Shown here: positions 15,805 to 23,836 of the stretch, piece after piece
How the letters are laid out: each line of letters begins with the position of its first letter
Position numbering within the stretch: position 1 is the first letter of the stretch
Assembly: GCA_017545245.1 (NCBI GenBank)
Contig: JAFWPB010000010.1
Coordinates: 1 to 64,000 of the forward strand
Reading direction: 5' to 3'
Length of the DNA: 64,000 bases
Source of the DNA: Clostridiales bacterium
GTDB lineage: Bacteria; Bacillota; Clostridia; Saccharofermentanales; Saccharofermentanaceae
Notes under the pieces: model-generated
What the model was told of the DNA's origin: nothing
Database searches by the model: none
Seen by the model: the letters and a program-made list of their open reading frames with translations, nothing else
Made by a program: the position numbers and the translations under genes

Positions 15805-17955
15805 ATGAAGAAAAAGGCAATCATAGCATTATTGTTGTCTGTGGCAATGTGCTTTTCAGCGTGTGATTTTGAGGATCTGGACGAGTCAGGATTGGAAAGT
15901 ACGACAACTCAGAGCGATGTGGATCGCGAAACGAAGAAAGAAACAACAACCGGTACATCTTCGGAAGAGGAAAAAGATACGAAAAAAGATGGCAAGTCTG
16001 ATTCGGAGACTTCCGGTTTCACTTTGTCTGTAGATGGTTCCAACGGAAAAATGAGTGTAGCCCGTGCACCGAAGAAGTCTGATTCGATGGGGAAAGACGG
16101 AACATGGACGATATTTGTTTACCTTTGCGGTACGGATCTCGAGAGCGAGGACGGAAACGGAATGGCTACGGATGACCTCGACCAGATGCTTCAGGCGAAG
16201 GGGAGCGACAATGTCCGCTTTGTGGTACAGACCGGTGGTACATCGGAATGGATGAACAACGTTGTTTCCAATAAAGCGTGCGAGAGATACCTTGTACAAA
16301 ATCAGGATATTAAACTGGTGGATTCGGTTTCGCTTGCAAGCATGGGAAAATCCTCTACATTGTCGGATTTTCTGAACTGGGGCGTCGAGAACTACCCGGC
16401 GGATAAGATGGGCGTTGTCTTCTGGAATCATGGTGGCGGAAGTATTACCGGTGCCTGCTTCGATGAAGTCTACAATGATGATTCGCTTTCGCTTCTGGAG
16501 ATCAACGAAGCGCTTTCCAAGACTTATGGAAAGATGAGCGACCGTTTCGAATTTATCGGTTTTGACTGCTGCCTGATGGGTAGTGTTGAAAGTGCGAACA
16601 TCCTTGCTACCTATGCAAGATACTTCTATGGTTCCGAAGAACTGGAGCCGGGCTCTGGCTGGAATTACACGGCAATTGGAAACTTCCTTGCGGAAAACAG
16701 TAATGCAGATGGCGCTGCCCTCGGTAAGGTGGTTGCCGACAGTTTCTATGCAGAGTGTGAAGCGATCTGGCAGGAAAGCGAGTGCACGTTTACGATCGTG
16801 GACCTGGATAAGTTCGATGAATTCTCTGTTGCTTTTAATGACTTTTCAAAAGCCCTGTATGAGGCGGCTTCTGAAAATCTGGCCGGTATCGTGCGTGGTG
16901 CGCAGAGTGCAGATAACTTCGGTGGTAACAACCGTTCCGAAGGTTATACGAACATGGTGGACGTAGGCGGAATCATCGAGGCATGCTCTTCTTATGCAGA
17001 TGGAAGTGCTGCTTTGAAAGCACTGAAAAACTGTATTGTATACAACAAGAATGGTGAGACGCATGCCGGTGCATCCGGTCTTTCAATCTATTATCCGCTG
17101 GAAGTTCAGGGTTCCAACGAAATCGGAATCTTCTCCAATGTGTGTATCAGCCCGTATTATCTTTCTTTAGTCGATATGGTGGCCAGAGGTTATTCAGATA
17201 CAGCTTATACCAATGACATGTTTTTCGACACGAACGGAAACTGGTCCAGTGACAACGGATCGAACGATTATTTTGATGATTCGTATTTCGATTATGACTA
17301 CGAGGAAGAAGGCGAAAGCAGCCTGATCACTTTCTCGCAGAAGCCGGCGATCCGTCAGGATAGTTTTGGTTTTGTACTGAGCAAAGAATCGCTGGACTAT
17401 ACCTCTTCTGTGGTGGCCTATGTATTCTATGAGCCGGATGATGACACGCTGATTTGCCTGGGCGAAACAGACGATATCATCGGAGATTGGGATACGGGTG
17501 CTTTCCGTGATAATTTCGACGGATACTGGCTGTCCCTGCCAAGCGGTGATCTTCTGACCGCTTTTGTTGCCGATTATGGTGACGATTATACCGTGTATAC
17601 ATCTCCGATCCTGCTGAATGGTGAAGAGACGAATCTTCGTATCCGACAGTATCTCGACTACTCTACAGTAGTAGAAGGAACGTGGGATGGCGTTGATGAC
17701 TGCGGTCGCGCCAGCCGTGAGATCCGCCCGCTGGAAGCCGGTGATAAGATCGAACCGATCTACTACCTCGACGATGATTCGGAAATCACTGGTGACAGCT
17801 ATACATGGAAAAAGAATGATACGGTAGACTATGCTTCCCTGCCGTCAGGTTATTACTATTACGGATTTGAGATCGATGACTGCTATGGTGATTACTACAT
17901 CACTGACTGCGAGATCTTCGAAATCGACAGGAAAGGAAATATCTATTTCGTCTGA
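15805..17955 (+). CDS. Clostripain-related cysteine peptidase, lipoprotein (C11 family)
   Basis: The 716-residue protein starts with a lipoprotein signal (MKKKAIIALLLSVAMCFSAC) and a Ser/Thr/Lys-rich linker. A peptidase C11 domain follows: IFVYLCGTDLES near residue 103, the catalytic His in FWNHGGG near 208 and the catalytic Cys in FDCCLMGSVE near 253. The C-terminal ~230 residues are Asp/Tyr-rich and beta-like, perhaps calcium-binding. Clostripain-type enzymes cut after Arg or Lys outside the cell. I use the ATG at 15805 (AGGGG upstream) because the signal peptide starts there; the upstream in-frame codons from 15706 cover the promoter. Confidence 0.9.
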   Translation: MKKKAIIALLLSVAMCFSACDFEDLDESGLESTTTQSDVDRETKKETTTGTSSEEEKDTKKDGKSDSETSGFTLSVDGSNGKMSVARAPKKSDSMGKDGTWTIFVYLCGTDLESEDGNGMATDDLDQMLQAKGSDNVRFVVQTGGTSEWMNNVVSNKACERYLVQNQDIKLVDSVSLASMGKSSTLSDFLNWGVENYPADKMGVVFWNHGGGSITGACFDEVYNDDSLSLLEINEALSKTYGKMSDRFEFIGFDCCLMGSVESANILATYARYFYGSEELEPGSGWNYTAIGNFLAENSNADGAALGKVVADSFYAECEAIWQESECTFTIVDLDKFDEFSVAFNDFSKALYEAASENLAGIVRGAQSADNFGGNNRSEGYTNMVDVGGIIEACSSYADGSAALKALKNCIVYNKNGETHAGASGLSIYYPLEVQGSNEIGIFSNVCISPYYLSLVDMVARGYSDTAYTNDMFFDTNGNWSSDNGSNDYFDDSYFDYDYEEEGESSLITFSQKPAIRQDSFGFVLSKESLDYTSSVVAYVFYEPDDDTLICLGETDDIIGDWDTGAFRDNFDGYWLSLPSGDLLTAFVADYGDDYTVYTSPILLNGEETNLRIRQYLDYSTVVEGTWDGVDDCGRASREIRPLEAGDKIEPIYYLDDDSEITGDSYTWKKNDTVDYASLPSGYYYYGFEIDDCYGDYYITDCEIFEIDRKGNIYFV

Positions 17956-17986
17956 TCCAAAACAGAAACACTAAGGAGGTATCGCA

Positions 17987-18841
17987 ATGCCGAACACAAC
18001 AGTAATCTTTGTACGTCATGCGCAGTCCCTTCATCCTTTCAGCGATGACCGTACGCGGCCGCTGACCGAGGAAGGACTGAAAGACAGAATGATCGTACTG
18101 GATATTCTGAAAGACAGGCATATCGATGCTTTCCTGTGCAGCCCCTTCAAGCGGAGTCTGGATACGATCCTGCCTGTGGCCGAGTTTTTTAAAATGGAAA
18201 TCAAGACAGACGACCGTTTCCGCGAAAGAAAAGCCGGGTATGATAGTTTCGCTTATAGAGAGAAACGATGGGAAGACTTTTCTTTTGCCGAGAAAGACGG
18301 AGAGCCGCTTGCTCAAGTTCAGGCAAGGAACATGGAAGTGTTCAAAGAGGTGCTTCGTGATTATGCCGGAAAGACAGTAGTGATCGGAACGCATGGCACG
18401 GCACTCAGCACGATCCTGAATTACTATGACAACAGTTTCGGGATCGAGAGCTTTTTCCGCATTGTGAACTGGATGCCTTATGTTATTGAGATGATTTTTG
18501 ATGGAGAAACGCTTCTTGCTACAAAAGAACTTGCACACGTGGACAAGGACTATCAGAAAATCGATTTTTCCAAGATCACGGCTTGTGGAGAAAACTGTAC
18601 CCGTTGCGAGAAAAAGTTAGACGGTAGATGTCCGGGTTGTATCGAAGCAGATGGTTATGTTCCGGAGTGGGCCGAGTCCGGCCGGTGCAAGATCCATGCC
18701 TGCACCAGGGAACACGGTGTGACGATCTGCGGTCTTTGTGAAAACTTTCCCTGTGAGAAGGTCCCTGAACTGATGCCGTGGAATAAAAACGTGGTCAATC
18801 ACCTGAAGTATATTCTCGAAGAGTATAAGAAACAGCATTGA
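17987..18841 (+). CDS. Histidine phosphatase fused to a DUF3795 cysteine-rich domain
   Basis: The 284-residue protein has two parts. Residues 1-185 are a phosphoglycerate-mutase-like histidine phosphatase: FVRHAQSL with the phosphate-accepting His, SPFKRSLDT, and the second His in IGTHGTALS. Residues about 195-284 contain ten cysteines in the DUF3795 pattern (CGENCTRCEKK, RCPGC, CGLCENFPCEK), probably a metal-binding domain. Each part alone is common; the fusion is unusual. Substrate unknown. AAGGAGG lies upstream of the ATG. Confidence 0.9.
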   Translation: MPNTTVIFVRHAQSLHPFSDDRTRPLTEEGLKDRMIVLDILKDRHIDAFLCSPFKRSLDTILPVAEFFKMEIKTDDRFRERKAGYDSFAYREKRWEDFSFAEKDGEPLAQVQARNMEVFKEVLRDYAGKTVVIGTHGTALSTILNYYDNSFGIESFFRIVNWMPYVIEMIFDGETLLATKELAHVDKDYQKIDFSKITACGENCTRCEKKLDGRCPGCIEADGYVPEWAESGRCKIHACTREHGVTICGLCENFPCEKVPELMPWNKNVVNHLKYILEEYKKQH

Positions 18842-18933
18842 CCGGCAAGTTCTTTTCAAGTCAAAGAACACAAGAAATATCAAAACTGCACTTTTCAAAA
18901 AACGTATTCTGATAGTGCAGGAGGACAAAAACG

Positions 18934-19821
18934 ATGAAGGAATGGAGCGAAACAGTTCAACGCATGATCGATTGGATCGAGAGAAATGCGGACCAGCCGA
19001 GGATACTGGAAACGATGTCTTCAGAAATCGGATATTCCCCTTGGTATTGTTCCGTACTCTTTCATGATGTGACCGGCTTTACGTTGAAAACGTATGTATC
19101 CCGAAGGAGGCTTGCCCGGGCTGCTGAAGAGATTCGGGATACGGATGAAAGAATACTGGATATTGCGGTGAAGAACGGCTTTTCCTCACAGGAGGCATTG
19201 ACGAGACTCTTCAAAGAACAGTTCGGATGTACACCGGCGGCATACCGCAAAAATCCGGTTCCAGTACCGCTTCAGAACTTCAAAACAGTATTGTTCCCTG
19301 ACTATGATGAAAAGAGGATCAAAACAATGGAAGAATCAAGAATGAATGTTAGAGTAGAGTTTATCCCGGCACACAAGTATATGGGTATCTGGGAAGAAAG
19401 AGCGGAGAATTATTGTGATTTCTGGGAGTACCATTCCTGCGATGAAGTTTGCGGATTTGTGACAAGCATGGATAAGATGGCACACCCGATCGTGACTGCG
19501 CACACAGCCGGATGGGTGAACAAAGGAGGAAAGAAGACGTATTTCTATGGTACAGGCATTCCTTCAGACTATAACGGACCTGTCCCGGAAGGTTTTGAGA
19601 TCCGTGAGATTCCGGAAAGCTATTATCTCGTATTTGAGTATCCGTCCTTTGATTACATGAAGGAGAATGCAGACGTGATGAGCGCGGTGGAAAAACTCGC
19701 ATGGAATTTCGATCCGAGTGAGAAAGGCTTTGCCTGGAACGAAGATGTCTGCCCGGATTACCAGAGACATAACCCGGAGAAATTCGGCTATCAGGTATTG
19801 CGTCCAGTGAAGAAACTCTGA
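18934..19821 (+). CDS. AraC family regulator with C-terminal effector-binding-like domain
   Basis: The 295-residue protein begins with two AraC helix-turn-helix motifs (residues about 8-105; IGYSPWYCSVLFHDVTG and ILDIAVKNGFSSQEALTRLF, then GCTPAAYRK). The C-terminal part (about 135-290) resembles GyrI-like/effector-binding small-molecule domains: RVEFIPAHKYMGI, YYLVFEYPSFDY. This order, DNA-binding domain first, is like Rob/TetD-type regulators that respond to small hydrophobic ligands. RBS AGGAGG precedes the ATG by 9 bases. No divergent target is adjacent, so its regulon cannot be told from here. Confidence 0.88.
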   Translation: MKEWSETVQRMIDWIERNADQPRILETMSSEIGYSPWYCSVLFHDVTGFTLKTYVSRRRLARAAEEIRDTDERILDIAVKNGFSSQEALTRLFKEQFGCTPAAYRKNPVPVPLQNFKTVLFPDYDEKRIKTMEESRMNVRVEFIPAHKYMGIWEERAENYCDFWEYHSCDEVCGFVTSMDKMAHPIVTAHTAGWVNKGGKKTYFYGTGIPSDYNGPVPEGFEIREIPESYYLVFEYPSFDYMKENADVMSAVEKLAWNFDPSEKGFAWNEDVCPDYQRHNPEKFGYQVLRPVKKL

Positions 19822-19887
19822 TAGAGTTGGAAGATAGTTGATACACGGAGCCCTTGAAGAAAAAGAACTGGATAAGGAGATGAAAGA

Positions 19888-20664
19888 ATGAGAATCGCAG
19901 CTTATCAGTATGCAGTGACTTCCGACATAAAGAAGAACTTTGAAACGATCCAGAAAGCAATCCGGCAAGCCAAGGAGCAGCAGGCTGAACTGGTGCTTTT
20001 CCCGGAATGCGCCCTCACGGGCTATCCTCCTCGGGATCTTCCTTCTTCTTCAGATGTAGACTTCAACCTTGTGGAGAGTTGCTGTGAAGAACTTCAGAAA
20101 TTCTGCGATGAAACTTCAGTAGCTTTTGTTGTGGGTACGATCGCCCTTGATGAGGGGAAGATCTATAACCGCGCGATCTTCTTCCGTCCGTATACAGCTT
20201 GTGAAGTGTACGATAAACGTGCACTCTGGGGCTGGGACCGGGATAATTTCCAAAAAGGCCAGAAACGTGGTATCACCGAGTACAAAGGGTTCCGGATCGG
20301 GATCCGGATATGCTTCGAAGTACGCTTCCCGGAGTATTTCCGTGAACTTTATCAGGAGAAGACAGATCTTGATCTGGTTCTTTTCTATGATGTGACCGAT
20401 TCTGAAAACATCGAAAGATACAACATGATAAAGGGACATCTCCAGACGCGTGCGGTGGAGAATGTGTGCCCTGTTCTTACTAGTAACACGATCGCACCGT
20501 ACCAGACTGCGCCGACAGTGCTTTTCGGACGGTCCGGACAGGTCCTTGCGGAGAACAGTAGAAACGAAGAAGGGTTGATCGTATTTGACCTGGAAAAGAA
20601 GGAATACGATTTCGGTGAACGCGGAAGAGCGGAAATCTCTGATGAACTTGTCCAAAAACTATGA
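19888..20664 (+). CDS. Carbon-nitrogen hydrolase (nitrilase superfamily)
   Basis: The 258-residue protein has the Glu-Lys-Cys triad of the nitrilase superfamily: Glu in LFPECALTGYPP (near 40), Lys in YDKRALWGW (near 108) and Cys in RICFEVRFPEYF (near 142). These enzymes hydrolyse amides or nitriles through a Cys thioester. The substrate is not clear. The gene starts 67 bases after the AraC gene and is followed by a long perfect hairpin that could end its transcript. Confidence 0.9.
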   Translation: MRIAAYQYAVTSDIKKNFETIQKAIRQAKEQQAELVLFPECALTGYPPRDLPSSSDVDFNLVESCCEELQKFCDETSVAFVVGTIALDEGKIYNRAIFFRPYTACEVYDKRALWGWDRDNFQKGQKRGITEYKGFRIGIRICFEVRFPEYFRELYQEKTDLDLVLFYDVTDSENIERYNMIKGHLQTRAVENVCPVLTSNTIAPYQTAPTVLFGRSGQVLAENSRNEEGLIVFDLEKKEYDFGERGRAEISDELVQKL

Positions 20665-20683
20665 TTCATTTTGGGAAACTACG

Positions 20684-20738
20684 TTGAAATGACCTGCAAA
20701 CACATATATTATAGTGTTTGCAGGTCATCTTGCTTTTT
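20684..20738 (+). promoter_or_regulatory. 15-bp perfect hairpin overlapping a promoter
   Basis: Arms 20689-20703 and 20714-20728 (GACCTGCAAACAC core) pair perfectly and are followed by CTTGCTTTTT, a classic terminator for the nitrilase gene. The loop, however, contains TATTAT (20707-20712), exactly 17 bases after TTGAAA (20684-20689). This is a good promoter for the gene at 20757, so the same bases may act as terminator, promoter and operator. Confidence 0.65.
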
Positions 20739-20756
20739 GAGGAAAAGGAAAAAGAT

Positions 20757-21941
20757 ATGTATTTAAAAGAAAGACTAATTAAGGCATTTAAGGTTAAAAA
20801 TGTCATCCTGATGATCCTGGCGATCTTCCAGGTCGTGGCGATGGGATGGAACATAATAGACCTTCTGGTCTACTATTCGGACGATATCGATACGGCCTTG
20901 ACTGCAAAATCCATGCCGGGATCGATCCGCGGCGTGATCGTCGGTGTGCTCGTTTTGTTTTTTGTGGCATTATCCAGAAAAATGATCGGCGATGCCCGAT
21001 TCTACTCCAGTTATTTTGAAGGCGATCTGGACGGCTACGTATCTGTTTCGGATCTTGCGAAAGTGACAGGCAAGCCGGCGTTCCTTGTGAATCTTGAACT
21101 TGCTTTGTACCGTGTGCTTTACATGAAGAAGTTCACGATGAAAACGATCGAAGGCCAGCGTGTTGCTGAGCTTTACAGCAAGAAGACAATGTGTGAGTGC
21201 AAGAATTGTGGTGCGCCGATCGAAAAGAGGACGTATTTTACCGGACAATGCAACTATTGCGGCAGTTCCGATCTTTATGCGAAAGTGATTTCGGGAGACC
21301 GCTTCTACAGTGTTTCAAATGAATTGCAGCGTGGAATGAGCCGGCCGGATTATTATGAAGCGACAGGACTTGCTGCGAAAGCATCCATGAACGTCCTGAT
21401 CCTGATCGTGGGGATCGCTGTTTTGGTCATCTCGGCAATCTATATGGTCGACATGATCGGGAAGTATGGTGACAAGGAATATCTGACGAAGGTTCTTCTT
21501 GATCCGGATTCGCACCTTCGTTCTTTTGACTTGATCAAAAAGGATATCATGCATTCGATCCTTCTTACTGGAATCATGGTCGTTGCCTTCAGCATCCTTC
21601 TGGTCCGCAGGATCAAGATGCTCCTGTCGATAGGCGTGGCAGGCGCGGTCGCCAGATTCTTCTCCAGTTGCAAGAAGCCATTTATCGAGGCGCAGGAGAT
21701 CCCTGAAGTCAAGGCTTCTGGAGAGAAGAAGTTGAAACCGGTGCGTGGAGCGATCCGCAAAGGATATCTTGCCCATTGCACGCTGGAATCGCATGAAGGT
21801 GCGCTGAAAGTCGCCCTTGCAAAGAAGATCGTAAAGGATACATGCCCGAGCTGTGCTTCCCCGATTAATGGGGCCGTTGATGAAAACTATGTCTGCAAGT
21901 ATTGCGGAAACAAGATCATGGGCGTGATCGTGAAGCAGTAA
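20757..21941 (+). CDS. Membrane protein with two zinc ribbons
   Basis: The 394-residue protein has two N-terminal transmembrane helices (VILMILAIFQVVAMGWNI and a second near residue 65-80), then a zinc ribbon CKNCGAPIEKRTYFTGQCNYCG near 145-170. Two more helices follow (near 210-235 and 265-285), and a second zinc ribbon at the C-terminus (CPSCASPINGAVDENYVCKYCG). Zinc ribbons on both cytoplasmic stretches suggest protein or nucleic acid binding at the membrane. I know no function. The ATG at 20757 is supported by the GAGGAAAAGGA upstream. Confidence 0.8.
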   Translation: MYLKERLIKAFKVKNVILMILAIFQVVAMGWNIIDLLVYYSDDIDTALTAKSMPGSIRGVIVGVLVLFFVALSRKMIGDARFYSSYFEGDLDGYVSVSDLAKVTGKPAFLVNLELALYRVLYMKKFTMKTIEGQRVAELYSKKTMCECKNCGAPIEKRTYFTGQCNYCGSSDLYAKVISGDRFYSVSNELQRGMSRPDYYEATGLAAKASMNVLILIVGIAVLVISAIYMVDMIGKYGDKEYLTKVLLDPDSHLRSFDLIKKDIMHSILLTGIMVVAFSILLVRRIKMLLSIGVAGAVARFFSSCKKPFIEAQEIPEVKASGEKKLKPVRGAIRKGYLAHCTLESHEGALKVALAKKIVKDTCPSCASPINGAVDENYVCKYCGNKIMGVIVKQ

Positions 21942-22038
21942 AGCAAGTGCTTTTGGCGTTGAAATACCAATGCCTTCTCTCGACAGATATGCATAAAAGC
22001 ATTACTATTATTCTAGTAGCTAATTGGAGATGTGATAT

Positions 22039-23070
22039 ATGAAAAAACGTAGAGTGGCTTTCTTATTGATGACAGTGTTCCTTGCGGGGTATTGTTCTAT
22101 CGCCTGTGACAAAACATCCAGCCCGACAAAAGCGGTGATCACCTCATTGACATCGGCAACAGAGAGTGCGGTTTCAACAACGGGCGAGAATACGACGACC
22201 ACAGTGGAAGAAACCCCTGAAGTAACGGAAAGCACAACAGCGATGGAGATCATCAATGGTGTGCCGCACAAGGATCCGCGGGTTCTTAGTAAGGATTATA
22301 CAAACACGTTGGACAAACTCGATTTTATCAAGGAATGCCTGCTGGAGAATAAAGCCTATTACGAGACGCTGGATAATAATGCCGAGGATACATGGTGTTA
22401 TGTTTTGAAGGATAACCACGAGCAGTCCGGTTCGTATGAATACTTCCCGATTGCCGACTATAACGGTATTTACGTGGACAAGAACGCGAAGGATGACGAC
22501 AAGGTGATCTACCTCACATTCGACTGCGGATATCCGTCCAGCCGTACGCCGCATATTCTGGATATGCTGAAAGAACATAACGTGAAGGCCAACTTCTTCG
22601 TGACCAAGATGTACCTTGAAGAATGCTCGGATTATTGTATCCGTATGAAGCAGGAAGGACATGCGGTCTGCAATCACACCGTATCACACAAAGATCTGAC
22701 GGTGCTTTCTCACGAAGAAATCGTGAATGAAATCATGGATGTCGCAGAGTTCTACTACGAAAAGACCGGATATGAGTTTGACCCGTATTTCCGTACGCCG
22801 ACAGGTTCTTATACCAAGCGCCTTATGACGATCATCAACGATGCCGGTTATAAGACTGTGTTCTGGAGTTTTGCTGTATATGATTACGATCAGAATAACC
22901 AGCCGGACCCGGCCGATGTTCTGGCCCAGTTTAAGAAGAGACACCATAACGGAGCAATCGTGCTTCTGCATAACGACTCTTCCGGAGATGAAGCGGCACT
23001 GGATTCGGTTCTTTCCTATCTGCAGGGTGAAGGATACCGTTTCGCCCTTTTAAACGAACTGGATCAATAA
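22039..23070 (+). CDS. Polysaccharide deacetylase (PdaA-like), lipoprotein
   Basis: The 343-residue protein has a signal with lipobox-like SIAC at about residue 23, a Thr/Ser/Glu-rich linker to about 70, and a NodB/CE4 domain: TFDCGYPSSRT (motif 1), NHTVSHKDL (motif 2, His-x3-His), FRTPTGSY (motif 3), FWSFAVYDYD and IVLLHND. CE4 enzymes remove N-acetyl groups from peptidoglycan sugars. In motif 1 the usual second Asp is Cys; in PdaA-type enzymes this position is also not Asp (TFDNG). That suggests peptidoglycan muramic acid delta-lactam chemistry or a related PdaA-like role; this is inference. Confidence 0.88.
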   Translation: MKKRRVAFLLMTVFLAGYCSIACDKTSSPTKAVITSLTSATESAVSTTGENTTTTVEETPEVTESTTAMEIINGVPHKDPRVLSKDYTNTLDKLDFIKECLLENKAYYETLDNNAEDTWCYVLKDNHEQSGSYEYFPIADYNGIYVDKNAKDDDKVIYLTFDCGYPSSRTPHILDMLKEHNVKANFFVTKMYLEECSDYCIRMKQEGHAVCNHTVSHKDLTVLSHEEIVNEIMDVAEFYYEKTGYEFDPYFRTPTGSYTKRLMTIINDAGYKTVFWSFAVYDYDQNNQPDPADVLAQFKKRHHNGAIVLLHNDSSGDEAALDSVLSYLQGEGYRFALLNELDQ

Positions 23071-23120
23071 TCTTTCCTTGATTCTGCATGCGATTACGTG
23101 ATGCAGAGTGGTCTCGAAAA

Positions 23121-23129
23121 TGGTATTAT
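23121..23129 (+). promoter_or_regulatory. Extended -10 promoter before the phosphoribosyltransferase gene
   Basis: TGGTATTAT fits the extended -10 pattern and lies about 75 bases upstream of the start codon. A CTGCAT/ATGCAG stem just before it may end the deacetylase transcript. Confidence 0.4.
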
Positions 23130-23201
23130 ATATATGTTTTTTGTTGCTTGGATCAATTGCTGCCGGGTTTTCGTCCGATAGCGTGAAAGAGAGGAACGTA
23201 T

Positions 23202-23765
23202 ATGAAATATACCATGAAGATTGCAGGGCTTGAGAGGGATCTTCCGCTTTGCCCGATCTCAGATGAACTTTATATCGCTGCATTTATCTGCTTTGGTGAT
23301 GCCCAGATATCGGAGGCATGCGCCAGAGAACTTCTGAAACTTGTTCCGCGTGAAGATTACGATTACATCTTTACTGCTGAAGCCAAGGGTATCCCGCTCG
23401 CGCATGAGATGGCGCGTCAGTGTGGAGCCGAGAAATACTTTGTTGCCCGAAAAGGACCCAAGAACTACATGCCGGATCCGATCTCCGTTGAGGACCGCTC
23501 TATTACGACCCGTGGTGTACAAAAACTCTATCTGGGACGTGACGATGCGGACATGATCTCTGGCAAGCGTATCCTTCTGGTCGACGATGTCATCTCCACC
23601 GGCGGTTCGCTTCGTGCGATGGAAGAGATGGTCAAGCTCTGCGGCGGTGAAGTAACCGGCAGAGTCTGCGTACTGGCAGAAGGTGATGCTGCGAAGAGAA
23701 CAGACATCAAGTTTCTGGATACGATCCCGCTTTTTGATGCAAACGGAAACCCGATCGGGAAATGA
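23202..23765 (+). CDS. Purine-type phosphoribosyltransferase
   Basis: A 187-residue type I phosphoribosyltransferase. The PRPP-binding motif ILLVDDVISTGGSLRAME is clear (near residue 128-145), and the FTAEAKGIPLAHEMARQCG segment matches the adenine phosphoribosyltransferase group. It would salvage a nucleobase to its monophosphate with PRPP. The N-terminus differs from classic Apt, so xanthine or another base is possible. RBS GAGAGGAACG precedes the ATG. Confidence 0.85.
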   Translation: MKYTMKIAGLERDLPLCPISDELYIAAFICFGDAQISEACARELLKLVPREDYDYIFTAEAKGIPLAHEMARQCGAEKYFVARKGPKNYMPDPISVEDRSITTRGVQKLYLGRDDADMISGKRILLVDDVISTGGSLRAMEEMVKLCGGEVTGRVCVLAEGDAAKRTDIKFLDTIPLFDANGNPIGK

Positions 23766-23836
23766 TCTTTTCCTGAAGGAAGTATTGCAGAAACAGGAGT
23801 TTCGGAAGATCTGACTTTCGGATATGAGGAAAGACT

